Positions 1-8,913 of a stretch of DNA of 64,000 nt are shown piece after piece. Made by a program: the position numbers and the translations under genes. The stretch lies in the NCBI GenBank assembly GCA_024641985.1, contig JAHEBZ010000003.1:186001-250000 (forward strand), written 5' to 3'. The DNA comes from Rhodoluna sp. (GTDB lineage Bacteria > Actinomycetota > Actinomycetes > Actinomycetales > Microbacteriaceae). Below the pieces are notes generated by a model. That model made no database searches and was not told the DNA's origin. It was given only the letters and a program-made list of their open reading frames with translations. Each line of letters begins with the position of its first letter. Within the stretch, counting starts at the first letter, position 1.

Positions 1-103
1 CGGTGAATGACTTGTCAAGCTGTACAGCCTCGGTTGCGATGCCGGTTTCGTCGTTGACGATCTCGGCTAGGCCTGCAAGTACTTCAGTCTTCGAAAGTGC
101 CAT
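1..103 (-). CDS. acpP: Acyl carrier protein, N-terminal part (runs off the window)
   Basis: The first 34 codons read MALSKTEVLAGLAEIVNDE and onward, the usual N-terminus of actinobacterial type II fatty-acid acyl carrier protein. The protein carries the growing acyl chain on a phosphopantetheine arm; the attachment serine lies beyond the window edge. A purine-rich ribosome site (GGAGAAACAA) precedes the ATG at 103. The gene follows fabH by 38 bases on the same strand, as expected in the fabD-fabH-acpP-fabF operon, so fabF is predicted just outside the window. Confidence 0.9.
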   Translation of the reverse strand, partial: MALSKTEVLAGLAEIVNDETGIATEAVQLDKSFT

Positions 104-141
104 TTGTTTCTCCTTGTTTTGGTGTTTGACCGTGGTTAAGT

Positions 142-1146
142 TTAGGGCAGAACTACTACTTGAGCGCCGAAGGCGAGGCCTGCGCCGAATCCGATTTCGA
201 GCGCCAAGCCACCCGATTTAACTTCGCCAGATTCGAGAAGAGCGTGCATCGCCAGCGGCACCGAAGCAGCTGATGTGTTGCCGGTGTAGACGATGTCTCG
301 GGCGATGACAACATGCTCAGGAACAGCTAGTTGCTTGGCCAATTCATCAATGATGCGAATATTCGCCTGATGTGTGACTAGGGCAGACAGATCATCGGCG
401 GTAATGCCGGCAACCTCGAGTGCCTTCTTGGCAACTTTTACCATTTCCCAGACTGCCCACTTAAAGACGGTCAGACCTTCTTGGCGCAAAGTCGGCCAAG
501 TTGCGGTGCCATCTCTCAATTCCAACAGCGATGCAGTCATGCCAACGGCATCCCAGTGCGAGCCATCCGAGCCCCAGACGGTTGGGCTAATGCCAGGCGA
601 ATCTGATGGGCCAACAATTGCAGCCCCAGCGCCATCGCCTAGCAGGAAGCTGATGGTTCGGTCGGTTGGGTCGATGAAATCGCTTAATTTCTCGCCGCCA
701 ACCACAAGCACATATTTGGCCATGCCAGAACGCACTAGAGCGTCGGCTTGAGCAATGCCATAGCAATAGCCAGCACATGCCGCCGAAATATCGAATGCCG
801 GGGCCGGATTTGCACCGATTTTATCGGCCAATAGGGCAGCAGCCGACGGAGTTTGGTGAGGGTGCGTGATTGTGCTAAACAGCACGGCGCCGATCTCAGA
901 GGCATCGATGCCCGCGTTCTTTATGGCCTGTTGCGATGCAGAAACAGCCATGTCCATGAGGCTCAGGTTCTCGCTAGCGCGCTTGCGAGTGATGATTCCA
1001 GTGCGCTGACGAATCCATTCGTCACTCGAATCTATCGGGCCGGCAATATCATCGTTGGTAACCGTCAGGTCGCCGCGCGCGGCTCCAAGAGAATAGATGC
1101 GTGAAAACTTGACCGGTGTGTACTGGTTCAAGATTGGCTGTGACAT
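142..1146 (-). CDS. fabH: Beta-ketoacyl-ACP synthase III
   Basis: Condenses acyl-CoA primers with malonyl-ACP to start fatty acid synthesis in the cytoplasm. The 334-residue length is typical. The catalytic triad is visible: Cys124 in SAACAGYCYG, His259 in THQANIRI and Asn290 in YTGNTSAASVP. The start ATG at 1146 has an AGAGG ribosome site. It is the third gene of the aceE-fasR-fabD-fabH-acpP run. Primer preference (branched versus straight chain) cannot be read from the sequence; branched primers are usual in this family of bacteria. Confidence 0.96.
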   Translation of the reverse strand: MSQPILNQYTPVKFSRIYSLGAARGDLTVTNDDIAGPIDSSDEWIRQRTGIITRKRASENLSLMDMAVSASQQAIKNAGIDASEIGAVLFSTITHPHQTPSAAALLADKIGANPAPAFDISAACAGYCYGIAQADALVRSGMAKYVLVVGGEKLSDFIDPTDRTISFLLGDGAGAAIVGPSDSPGISPTVWGSDGSHWDAVGMTASLLELRDGTATWPTLRQEGLTVFKWAVWEMVKVAKKALEVAGITADDLSALVTHQANIRIIDELAKQLAVPEHVVIARDIVYTGNTSAASVPLAMHALLESGEVKSGGLALEIGFGAGLAFGAQVVVLP

Positions 1147-1189
1147 GGAACCTCTATTTCTGTGAGCTAATACAAATTTAGTGGCCTAG

Positions 1190-2119
1190 TTAGCCACGGT
1201 GGTTGTTAATCATCAACAAAGCAGACTCGATATTTTCGGGTGTCTTAACAGCCAGGGTTTCAATGCCGGGCATTCCTCGTTTCGCAAGGCCCGTTAGGGT
1301 TCCGGCCGGTGATACCTCGATAAGTGCGGTCACGCCTGCGGCCACCATCGATTGCATGCACAGATCCCAACGAACCGGGTTAGAAACCTGGCTAACCAGA
1401 AGGTTCAAAAAATCTTTACCGTCATTTACCAGCTGGCCGTTTTGGTTTGACCAGATGGCAATGTCGGGGTTTGAAACATTTGTTTGAATCGAAAAGTCTT
1501 CGAGCGACGATACCGCAGGCTGCATGTATCGAGTGTGAAATGCTCCCGCAACTTGAAGGCCAATAACTCTCGATCCCGCTGGGCCTGCCGCGATTAACTC
1601 GGTGATAGCTTCAGCAGAGCCAGCTGCTACTATTTGCCCGCCGCCGTTGTAATTGGCGGGGGTTAGTTCAAGCTCGGCGAGCCTTGCTAATACGGTGGGC
1701 TCGTCTCCACCCAAAACGGCGGCCATGCTGGTGGTCTCAAGGGCAGCGGCTTTAGCCATTGCATCTCCGCGTGCCTTTACAAATTTGATACCAGTCTCTT
1801 GAGTAAAGATTCCGGCAGCCACCGCTGCGGTTATTTCGCCAACAGAGTGACCGGCAACACCACTGATACCCATCGAGCTTGCTGATTTTCCACCAAGAAT
1901 TGCCGCAAGGCTGGCTACTCCGGCTGCCACGATGAGTGGCTGAGCTATCGAAGTGTCTCTAATAGTTTCGGCGTCGCTTGTGGTTCCGTGCTTAATTAAA
2001 TCTACGCCAGAGGCCTCTTGCATTGCACCGATTGCTTCGGCGAAATCCGGTAATTCAAGCCAAGGTGTTAAGAATCCTGGAGTCTGGGCTCCCTGCCCGG
2101 GGCAAGCGATTACGATCAT
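1190..2119 (-). CDS. fabD: Malonyl-CoA:ACP transacylase
   Basis: Moves malonyl groups from CoA to acyl carrier protein, supplying extender units to FabH and FabF. The N-terminal GQGAQ loop (residues 9-13), the nucleophile Ser92 in AGHSVGE and His195 in GAFHTRYM are the family signature. The length of 309 residues is normal. The ATG at 2119 has an AGGGAA ribosome site 5 bases upstream. It lies 8 bases after fasR and 43 before fabH, so all are probably one transcript. Confidence 0.96.
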   Translation of the reverse strand: MIVIACPGQGAQTPGFLTPWLELPDFAEAIGAMQEASGVDLIKHGTTSDAETIRDTSIAQPLIVAAGVASLAAILGGKSASSMGISGVAGHSVGEITAAVAAGIFTQETGIKFVKARGDAMAKAAALETTSMAAVLGGDEPTVLARLAELELTPANYNGGGQIVAAGSAEAITELIAAGPAGSRVIGLQVAGAFHTRYMQPAVSSLEDFSIQTNVSNPDIAIWSNQNGQLVNDGKDFLNLLVSQVSNPVRWDLCMQSMVAAGVTALIEVSPAGTLTGLAKRGMPGIETLAVKTPENIESALLMINNHRG

Positions 2120-2127
2120 TGGATTCC

Positions 2128-3297
2128 CTATCTGTTGTTCGATTGTTCAGAGCTGCTCATCGAGCCTAGAACCATTGCTACCTGAAGAACGAACGCCTCG
2201 CGGGGGCCAGTGGCATCCCAGCCAATAATCTCTGAGATGCGCTTTAAGCGGTATCGTACTGTGTTTGGGTGCACAAAAAGAGAACGAGCAGTGGTTTCTA
2301 GCGATCTGCCTGACTCGAGATAGGTATTGAGTGTTTCAAGCAGCTCGAGTGAGTTCGAGCTAAGGGGCCGATAAATGCGGCTTACCAGTGTTGCTTTGGC
2401 GAGCATGTCGCCGGCGAGTGCTCGTTCGGCCAGCAAGTCGTCGGCGTTTATGGGTCTTGGCGGCTTGTGCCAATTTTTAACCACTGCAAAGGCCGCTAAT
2501 GCGGCGCGTGCTGAATAGTTGCCTTCACTAACTGAAGGCGCTTCGGGGCCAAGAACTAGAGCGCCAGGGCCGAAATGGCCTTCAATCAACTCGGCCAATT
2601 GAGTGAATGTCGGAGAAGATGGTGTTGGGGTTTCGACTCGGCCCAAAACCACGATAAGTCGGTTACCGTGAATGCCGATTAGCACGTCGGCAGAATTCTT
2701 GCGTGTGATACGTCGAATGGAGTCCTGGTCGACCGCCTGTGTAGTCGTTCCGACTAACACCGAGACAGACCCTTGGGCTCGCCAGCCCAACGCCGCAACC
2801 CTCGAGGCCAATTCTTCTTCGTGTTCTCCGCTAAGAATCGAATCTACGACAAGCGCCTCAAGCCGTTCATCCCACAGGCCCCTGGCCTCGGCGGCTCGCG
2901 CATAAACGTCGGCGGCCGAAAATGCTATTTCACGGCTGTATAGCAACACTGCTTCGCGCAGTGAATCGTCGTTTTCTTGAGACACCCTGTCTTCGACAAC
3001 CTGCACAACCACTCGAATAAGTTGCAGTGTTTCTTGCAACGAAATAGATCTGAGCAGCTCTCGAGGTGCAGTCCCGAAAACATCCGCCGCAACCCAAGGT
3101 TGTGATTTTGGATTTTTATAAAACGACAAGAACGACGAAATACCGGCTTGCGCCACCAATCCAACCGAAGATCGTCTTGCCGCGGGCATCTCGCGATACC
3201 AGGGCAATTGCTCATCGAGCCGCTTCAGTGTCGTTGTAGCAAGTTCACCCGAGATTGACTTCAGCCAATCAAGCGTTTGTTGCTTAGTTTTCGCCAC
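2128..3297 (-). CDS. fasR: PucR/CdaR-type regulator of fatty acid synthesis, FasR-like
   Basis: A 389-residue protein whose last 60 residues form the PucR-type helix-turn-helix ([15 protein letters not shown] near residues 335-350, followed by a conserved [11 protein letters not shown] tail). The N-terminal two thirds is the divergent sensor region of this family. In Streptomyces coelicolor the gene at this place, directly before fabD-fabH-acpP-fabF, encodes FasR, which activates the operon; assignment here rests on the fold and the identical position. The start codon lies inside the end of aceE (14-base overlap), so its translation is probably coupled to that of aceE. The DNA operator was not identified. 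Confidence 0.85.
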   Translation of the reverse strand: MAKTKQQTLDWLKSISGELATTTLKRLDEQLPWYREMPAARRSSVGLVAQAGISSFLSFYKNPKSQPWVAADVFGTAPRELLRSISLQETLQLIRVVVQVVEDRVSQENDDSLREAVLLYSREIAFSAADVYARAAEARGLWDERLEALVVDSILSGEHEEELASRVAALGWRAQGSVSVLVGTTTQAVDQDSIRRITRKNSADVLIGIHGNRLIVVLGRVETPTPSSPTFTQLAELIEGHFGPGALVLGPEAPSVSEGNYSARAALAAFAVVKNWHKPPRPINADDLLAERALAGDMLAKATLVSRIYRPLSSNSLELLETLNTYLESGRSLETTARSLFVHPNTVRYRLKRISEIIGWDATGPREAFVLQVAMVLGSMSSSEQSNNR

Positions 3298-6016
3298 CGG
3301 TTGAACCTGAAGTGCCGGCGGTTACGTCGTGCAGTCGGTAACGCTCGATCGCCATCTGAGGGATGTTCGAGTCGATCTTGCCTTGCTCGACGAGCTGCTC
3401 AAGAACGCGCACCACAATCGACGGACCATCGATCTTGAAGAACCGGCGAGCAGCTGCACGAGTGTCAGAGAATCCGAAGCCATCGGCACCAAGCGTTGCG
3501 TAGTCTGCAGGAACCCAAGGTCGAATCTGGTCTTGCACTGCGTGCATGTAGTCGCTGACACCGAGTATTGGACCCTGTGCATCGGCTAGTTTTTGAGTTA
3601 TGTAAGCCGGCGCAACAGACTCGTTGGGGTTCAAGAATTTACGCTCATCGCGAGCTAGGCCGTCGCGACGAAGTTCAGTCCATGATGTTACAGACCAAAT
3701 ATCGGCCGAAACGCCCCAGTCGTTCTGCAGCAACTGCTGTGCTTCATAGGCCCAAGGCACAGCAACGCCAGAGGCAAGAATCTGAGCCTTGTGACCCTCT
3801 GCAGCGTTGGTGCTTACCTTGTGAATACCTCTGATGATGCCGTCGACGTCAACATCTTCGGGTTCTGCTGGCTGAACGTATGGTTCGTTGTAAACGGTTA
3901 GGTAATACATAACGTTAGGGTCTGAGTGAGTTCCGCCATACATGCGCTCAATTCCAGAGCGAATGATGTGGCCGATTTCGTAACCATAGGCGGCATCGTA
4001 GGTGATTACCGCAGTGTTTGTGGCTGCAATCATTGGTGAGTGCCCATCAGCGTGCTGAAGGCCTTCGCCAGTGAGTGTGGTTCTGCCAGCGGTTGCACCA
4101 ATGATAAATCCACGAGCCATCTGATCACCGGCTAGCCAGAATGCATCCGCAGTTCGCTGGAATCCGAACATTGAATAGAAGACGTAGAACGGAATCATTG
4201 GTTGACCCTGAGTTGCGTAGCTTGTGGCCACCGCGGTGAATCCGGCAACCGAGCCAGCCTCATTGATGCCGGTGTGTAGTATCTGGCCGGCTGAGCTCTC
4301 TTTGTAGGCCAACAAAAGTTCGCGGTCAACCGACAGGTAGTGCTGGCCATTCGGGTTATAGATTTTCGCAGTTGGGAAGAATGCGTCCATGCCGAAGGTG
4401 CGAGCTTCATCGGGGATGATCGGAACGATTCGCTCGCCGAATTCTGGCGATCGCAACAAGTCTTTTAGAAGACGAACGAATGTCATGGTGGTGGCAACTT
4501 CTTGAGTTCCCGAACCACCTTTGGCAATCTTGTAAACGCCGTCTTCAGGCAATTTAAAGTCGACATATTTGCTGCGTCGTTCTGGCAAATAGCCGCCAAG
4601 TTCACGACGACGTTCGTGCATGTACTGAATTTCGGGGGCATCCTGACCAGGGTGGAAGTAAGGAGGCTGGTATGGGTTCTCTTCGAGCTGTGCGTCGGTG
4701 ATTGGAATTCGCAACTCGTCGCGGAAACCCTTGAGGTTGTCGAGAGTCAGCTTTTTCATTTGGTGTGTCGCGTTGCGACCTTCGAATGACTTGCCGAGGG
4801 TAAAGCCCTTAATTGTCTTTGCAATGATCACAGTTGGTTGCCCCTTGTGTTCCATTGCCGATTTATATGCCGCATAAACCTTGCGGTAGTCGTGGCCACC
4901 GCGCTTCAAGTTCCAAATGTCGTCATCGCTCATGCCTTCGACAAGTTTGAGCGTGCGTGGGTCGCGGCCAAAGAAGTTTTCGCGCACGAAAGAGCCATTT
5001 TCGGTCTTGTAAGTCTGGAAGTCGCCGTCAGGTGTTTTGTTCATGAGGTCCACTAGGGCACCATCGTGGTCGCGCGAAAGCAAGTCATCCCATTCGCGGC
5101 CCCAAACTACCTTGATTACGTTCCAGCCCGCGCCACGGAAGAAACTTTCGAGTTCTTGAATGATCTTGCCGTTTCCGCGAACCGGGCCATCTAGGCGCTG
5201 CAGGTTGGCGTTAACAACGAAGGTTAGGTTATCGAGGTTATCGTTGGCTGCTAGTTGAAGTGCACCGCGTGACTCGACCTCGTCGAGCTCGCCATCGCCC
5301 AAGAATGCCCATACATGTTGCTCGGCGGTGTCTTTGAAGCCGCGGCCGGCTAGATAGCGGTTGAACTGCGCTTGATAAATAGCGTTGATCGGGCCTAAAC
5401 CCATCGACACGGTTGGAAATTGCCAGAAGTCGGGCATCAACCGCGGGTGTGGATAGGAAGAAAGGCTTCCGGCAGCGTGAGACTTCTCTTGTCTGAAGCC
5501 GTCTAGTTGCCCGGCGCTCAAACGACCTTCTAGAAATGCGCGTGCGTATGGGCCGGGAGAAGCGTGACCCTGAATAAAGATTTGGTCGCCGCCAGAGGGG
5601 TGGTCTTGACCCTTAAAGAAGTGGTTGAAACCAACCTCATAGAGTGAGGCAGAAGATGCAAAGGTTGAGATGTGGCCACCAACGCCAACACCCGGGCGCT
5701 GGGCTCGGTGCACAAGCATTGCGGCGTTCCAGCGCATCCATGCGCGATAGGTTCGTTCAATCTTTTCGTCGCCAGGAAACTCGGCTTCGTTTTCGGTTGC
5801 AATGGTGTTGATGTAATCGGTTGTCGGCACGATCGGAACATTTAGCTGGAGTTCGTGAGAACGACGCAGCAGGTTCAGCATAATTTCGCGGGCGCGGCCG
5901 CGGCCATGCACTCTAGCCACTGCATCCAGCGACTCCAACCACTCAGACGTCTCTTGTGGGTCCTGGTCTGGATTGTTGACCGCGTATGCATCCTGGTTGT
6001 TAATCGACACCGACAT
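3284..6016 (-). CDS. aceE: Pyruvate dehydrogenase E1 component, homodimeric type
   Basis: Thiamine-diphosphate enzyme that decarboxylates pyruvate and passes the acetyl group to the lipoyl E2 encoded at 26179-27528. The 910-residue length fits homodimeric E1. The ThDP motif runs from GDGELDE (residues 240-246) to NANLQRLDG (about 269-277). The middle region with [11 protein letters not shown] and the C-terminal transketolase-like domain are intact. The ATG at 6016 follows AGAAAGAGG. Its stop codon lies inside fasR, placing acetyl-CoA formation and the fatty acid genes in one run. In actinobacteria, E1, E2 and E3 are commonly encoded apart, as here. Confidence 0.97.
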   Translation of the reverse strand: MSVSINNQDAYAVNNPDQDPQETSEWLESLDAVARVHGRGRAREIMLNLLRRSHELQLNVPIVPTTDYINTIATENEAEFPGDEKIERTYRAWMRWNAAMLVHRAQRPGVGVGGHISTFASSASLYEVGFNHFFKGQDHPSGGDQIFIQGHASPGPYARAFLEGRLSAGQLDGFRQEKSHAAGSLSSYPHPRLMPDFWQFPTVSMGLGPINAIYQAQFNRYLAGRGFKDTAEQHVWAFLGDGELDEVESRGALQLAANDNLDNLTFVVNANLQRLDGPVRGNGKIIQELESFFRGAGWNVIKVVWGREWDDLLSRDHDGALVDLMNKTPDGDFQTYKTENGSFVRENFFGRDPRTLKLVEGMSDDDIWNLKRGGHDYRKVYAAYKSAMEHKGQPTVIIAKTIKGFTLGKSFEGRNATHQMKKLTLDNLKGFRDELRIPITDAQLEENPYQPPYFHPGQDAPEIQYMHERRRELGGYLPERRSKYVDFKLPEDGVYKIAKGGSGTQEVATTMTFVRLLKDLLRSPEFGERIVPIIPDEARTFGMDAFFPTAKIYNPNGQHYLSVDRELLLAYKESSAGQILHTGINEAGSVAGFTAVATSYATQGQPMIPFYVFYSMFGFQRTADAFWLAGDQMARGFIIGATAGRTTLTGEGLQHADGHSPMIAATNTAVITYDAAYGYEIGHIIRSGIERMYGGTHSDPNVMYYLTVYNEPYVQPAEPEDVDVDGIIRGIHKVSTNAAEGHKAQILASGVAVPWAYEAQQLLQNDWGVSADIWSVTSWTELRRDGLARDERKFLNPNESVAPAYITQKLADAQGPILGVSDYMHAVQDQIRPWVPADYATLGADGFGFSDTRAAARRFFKIDGPSIVVRVLEQLVEQGKIDSNIPQMAIERYRLHDVTAGTSGSTGGEN

Positions 6017-6125
6017 CCTCTTTCTGGGGGATGGACAAAGATTTCTGGCTTTGTAAAGCCTTCGACAAGTTTATGCCGACATGGCCGAGCGATTTGTGTG
6101 TTTTGCTAGTTGCTTAGACGAAACA

Positions 6126-6155
6126 ATGTATTCGGAGAAGGAATTTTCAAAATGA
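6126..6155 (+). other. Possible nine-codon leader ORF before ahpE
   Basis: ATG at 6126 opens MYSEKEFSK and stops at TGA 6153-6155, overlapping the ahpE start in an ATGA arrangement. The ORF contains the ahpE ribosome site. It could couple translation to ahpE, or be a chance reading frame. No homology can be claimed for so short a peptide. Confidence 0.25.
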
Positions 6156-6610
6156 CCCTAATTATCGGCGACCTGGCCCCAGATTTTGAACTTGTAAATC
6201 AGTTTGGCGAAAACGTAAAGCTCAGTGATTTTCGTGGCAAGAAGAATGTAGTCATCGTGTTCTACCCATTGTCTTTCTCGGGCATTTGCACTGGCGAACT
6301 ATGTGAGCTTCGCGATAACTTTTCGGCATTCCAGGATGCCGCGGTTGAGTTGCTAGCAATTTCGGTCGACTCTAAGTTTGTTCAGAAACTTTTCGCGGAG
6401 CACGAAAAATACGAATTCAACGTACTCGCCGACTTCTGGCCGCACGGCGCGGTTGCCAAGCAATACGGCGTATTCCTTGAAGAACACGGATTTGCCAATC
6501 GCGCAACCTTCGTGATCAACCTGGATGGCGAATTGGTGGCCAAGTTTGTTACCGCGCCTGGCCAGGCACGCAGTCTCGACGAATATAAGAAGGCAATCGC
6601 GGCACTTTAG
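6152..6610 (+). CDS. ahpE: Peroxiredoxin, AhpE type
   Basis: Thiol peroxidase that reduces peroxides in the cytoplasm. The peroxidatic cysteine is Cys45 in SFSGICTGEL, and the later SDFWPHGAV-type stretch (ADFWPHGAVAKQYGVF) is diagnostic of the AhpE subgroup first described in M. tuberculosis. Cys51 could act in disulfide exchange, which the one-Cys archetype lacks at that place. The ATG at 6152 is chosen because GGAGAAGGA lies 9 bases upstream and homologues begin here; a frame extending to 6110 has no support. As in M. tuberculosis, the gene lies next to aceE, here divergently. Confidence 0.92.
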   Translation: MTLIIGDLAPDFELVNQFGENVKLSDFRGKKNVVIVFYPLSFSGICTGELCELRDNFSAFQDAAVELLAISVDSKFVQKLFAEHEKYEFNVLADFWPHGAVAKQYGVFLEEHGFANRATFVINLDGELVAKFVTAPGQARSLDEYKKAIAAL

Positions 6611-6632
6611 AACACTTTGACCCGTGGCCAAT

Positions 6633-6662
6633 TTGCGCGCCTGCCAGGGGTTGAGATAGTCT
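6633..6662 (+). promoter_or_regulatory. Candidate promoter of tRNA-Val(TAC)
   Basis: TTGCGC at 6633 and TAGTCT at 6657-6662 are separated by 18 bases and lie 36 bases before the mature tRNA. The same TTGCG/TAGnnT pairing precedes the other tRNA cluster at 58293-58321. A short inverted repeat, TGCGTC-TT-GACGCA (6671-6684), sits in the leader. Confidence 0.45.
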
Positions 6663-6698
6663 TTCTGAGTTGCGTCTTGACGCACACTCTCGAAAGAG

Positions 6699-6771
6699 GG
6701 GCCTTTAGCTCAGTTGGTAGAGCGCCACGCTTACACCGTGGATGTCATCGGTTCGAGCCCGGTAGGGCCCA
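6699..6771 (+). tRNA. tRNA-Val, anticodon TAC
   Basis: A complete cloverleaf of 73 bases. The acceptor arm is GGGCCTT paired with AGGGCCC, the anticodon stem is CCACG/CGTGG around loop CTTACAC (anticodon TAC), and the T arm holds GGTTCGAGCC. The discriminator is A at 6771; the following bases are CA, so the full CCA end is not encoded. It reads GTA and probably other valine codons. Confidence 0.97.
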
Positions 6772-6779
6772 CAAAACGG

Positions 6780-6819
6780 TAATGCCGGGGTACTTAGGTG
6801 CCCCGGCATTAGTATTTTT
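6780..6819 (+). terminator. Rho-independent terminator after tRNA-Val
   Basis: An 11-bp perfect stem TAATGCCGGGG / CCCCGGCATTA (6780-6790 and 6801-6811) with a 10-base loop, followed by GTATTTTT. The T tract overlaps the -10 element of the next gene (see the promoter at 6810). Confidence 0.88.
6810..6815 (+). promoter_or_regulatory. Candidate -10 element for a leaderless permease mRNA
   Basis: TAGTAT lies 7 bases before the ATG at 6823, which has no ribosome site. It shares its first two bases with the terminator stem of tRNA-Val, so termination and initiation overlap. Confidence 0.5.
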
Positions 6820-6822
6820 GGT

Positions 6823-8913
6823 ATGTACGAATCTCGTTTCACACCACCCTCAAGATCATCGCTTACAGATGCCCAATTGCAAGATGCCCTAACCTTGGCG
6901 CAGGCCGACGAGGCAGGCATTTTGGCCGCGATGGCGCTGCTCGAAGAGCAAGCAGCGCTGCGTGAGATTGAAAAACTCGAATTTGCAAGCTGGGAAGCCG
7001 AATTGCTGGCCTCGGGTGACCCGCAGGCACTGTTTGCAATCAATAATGAACGCGCAAAGCGTGGTTTAGAGTTGCTCGAAACTCGATCGAGCCAACCAGC
7101 GGCTCCAGAGACTATCGAAAGCCCACTTCTAATCGAAGACGTCGTCGCAAATCTGGCGCTTCAGGAAATGTCTGCTCCGGTGTCTGCCAACTCAACCACG
7201 CCAGTTATTGGTTCCGAGGAGGAACAATTCACTGTTGAGCAAGAAGCGCCGGCTACAAACGCAAACCGCATAGTGGCCGATATTACCGATTCTGTTGCGA
7301 TTCAAGACGTTGAACAAGGTGTTCAACAGCAACCAGAAATCGCGCCAATGGCGTCGCCACGCACCAACACTCAAAATGCGGCTCAAGCGACTGCAACGAA
7401 TGAGGCTGCCCAAAAAACGAATGAGGTTGCCGAAAAAAAGAGTTCAGCTAATAAATTGCGTCGAGAACGGCTTGACCCACGAAGTTTGGCCAGTTCACAA
7501 TTTTGGTCTTGGGCTGCCATTGGCGGTTCGGCGCTGCCGATGGGGCTTGCCATCTTGTTGGCCCAAGCTAACCTCTCATTCGGGCAAGGTGTTTTAGCTT
7601 TAGCCTTGGGTTTTGCGGCAACCGGAGCCGTTATCTCTGTGGGTGCGCTCGCGGGTAAGAGAAGTGGTCTCGGAACTCTCATGTTGTCGAGGGCGGCTTT
7701 CGGAGTGAATGGCAACATTCTTCCGGCAATTCTTTTAGCCATTTCGAGACTCATTGGCATAGTTGCCATTTTCATGCTGGTTCCAATTCTTCTCACCAGT
7801 TCGGCGACCGACGAACCGATGAACTTGTCGTTTGAGAATCCTCAGTTCATCGTGGCGGTTGTTGCACTAGTGGTAGTGGCAGTTTTTGCCAGCGTTGTGG
7901 CAATTCGAGGTGGAGCCTTGTTGCACACGGTTCAAAAGTGGGGCGCAATTCTAGGTTTTGCAGCCGTCACACTTATGCTCATTTTGCTTTTCCCATCGAT
8001 TCAAATAGAAAAATTAGCGGCCGGCGAGGGTGGGGGATGGTTGGCAACTCTGGGTGCAGCCACGCTCATTTTTGCTATATCGGGTCTGCTTTGGTCTGGT
8101 GCTGGAGCCGATTACGCCAGAAGATTAAGCGTCGATCAACTCGGCATCAAGGTTGTCAGTTGGGTATTCCTTGTGGTAGCCATCGTTCCATTTATCATCG
8201 CAACATTCGGCTTTGCCTTTTTTGAGTCCATCTCGGACCAAAGTAAATTGCGATTCGCGCAAAACTTCACAAGCGCAATTGCCGAGTCAGGTCCATTGGT
8301 TCTAATTCCTACGATGTTGTCGATTGCAGTCGCAGTTCTGGTAGCGAGTGCGATGGCCCTTTATTCGGCCTCTCATGCCCTGAAGACCTTGTCGATTCAG
8401 ATCAAGCCCGTTATCTTGCACCCGGTGTTGGCTGTGATAGCAATCACTGTTGCCGTAGGGGCGGCTGGTCGCCTTGCCAATTCTGACCTCTGGTTCAACC
8501 TAGGTGGATATTTGCTCGTGTTGGCGGTGCCGGCTGCAGCATGGTCTGGAATATTCGCTTGCGACATTCTCATCCGGCGCATTGCCTATCACGAGGTTTC
8601 GCTCAGCCGGAGCTATGGCTTCTATAAGCCAGTCAACTGGATAAATGTGACCGGGTGGCTGGTTATTACAGCGATAGGTTGGGGGTTATCGGTGTCGAAT
8701 TTGACCGAGTTTGCCTGGTTGGGTTATCTCGTTTCTGACTCGTCGGCCGGTTTCTGGCAACAAAGTAATTTTGCCGTCGTGGTTGCATTCGCCGCCGGAT
8801 TGCTTATGCCTGCACTTCTTGGTGTTCCAAGAATCAAAAAGCAAGAGGCCGAAGTGTTAAGTCTCGAAGCCCGCCGAAATGACCTGCGCGATATTTTTGG
8901 ACTGGCCGACTGA
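6823..8913 (+). CDS. NCS1 (cytosine/purine permease)-like membrane protein with soluble N-terminal extension
   Basis: A 696-residue protein in two parts. Residues 1 to about 215 are hydrophilic: first a helical Ala/Glu-rich region (to about 90), then low-complexity Ala/Thr/Gln/Glu sequence ending in a Lys/Arg cluster (KLRRERLDPRSL). From about residue 228 there are roughly twelve hydrophobic segments. The stretch LGTLMLSRAAFGVNGNILPA resembles the NCS1 permease signature around helix 3. The substrate is unknown. NCS1 proteins normally lack so long a soluble N-terminus, so it may have another job. The start at 6823 fits a leaderless mRNA; ATG 6931 is an alternative. It overlaps the next gene by one base (TGATG). 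Confidence 0.7.
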   Translation: MYESRFTPPSRSSLTDAQLQDALTLAQADEAGILAAMALLEEQAALREIEKLEFASWEAELLASGDPQALFAINNERAKRGLELLETRSSQPAAPETIESPLLIEDVVANLALQEMSAPVSANSTTPVIGSEEEQFTVEQEAPATNANRIVADITDSVAIQDVEQGVQQQPEIAPMASPRTNTQNAAQATATNEAAQKTNEVAEKKSSANKLRRERLDPRSLASSQFWSWAAIGGSALPMGLAILLAQANLSFGQGVLALALGFAATGAVISVGALAGKRSGLGTLMLSRAAFGVNGNILPAILLAISRLIGIVAIFMLVPILLTSSATDEPMNLSFENPQFIVAVVALVVVAVFASVVAIRGGALLHTVQKWGAILGFAAVTLMLILLFPSIQIEKLAAGEGGGWLATLGAATLIFAISGLLWSGAGADYARRLSVDQLGIKVVSWVFLVVAIVPFIIATFGFAFFESISDQSKLRFAQNFTSAIAESGPLVLIPTMLSIAVAVLVASAMALYSASHALKTLSIQIKPVILHPVLAVIAITVAVGAAGRLANSDLWFNLGGYLLVLAVPAAAWSGIFACDILIRRIAYHEVSLSRSYGFYKPVNWINVTGWLVITAIGWGLSVSNLTEFAWLGYLVSDSSAGFWQQSNFAVVVAFAAGLLMPALLGVPRIKKQEAEVLSLEARRNDLRDIFGLAD

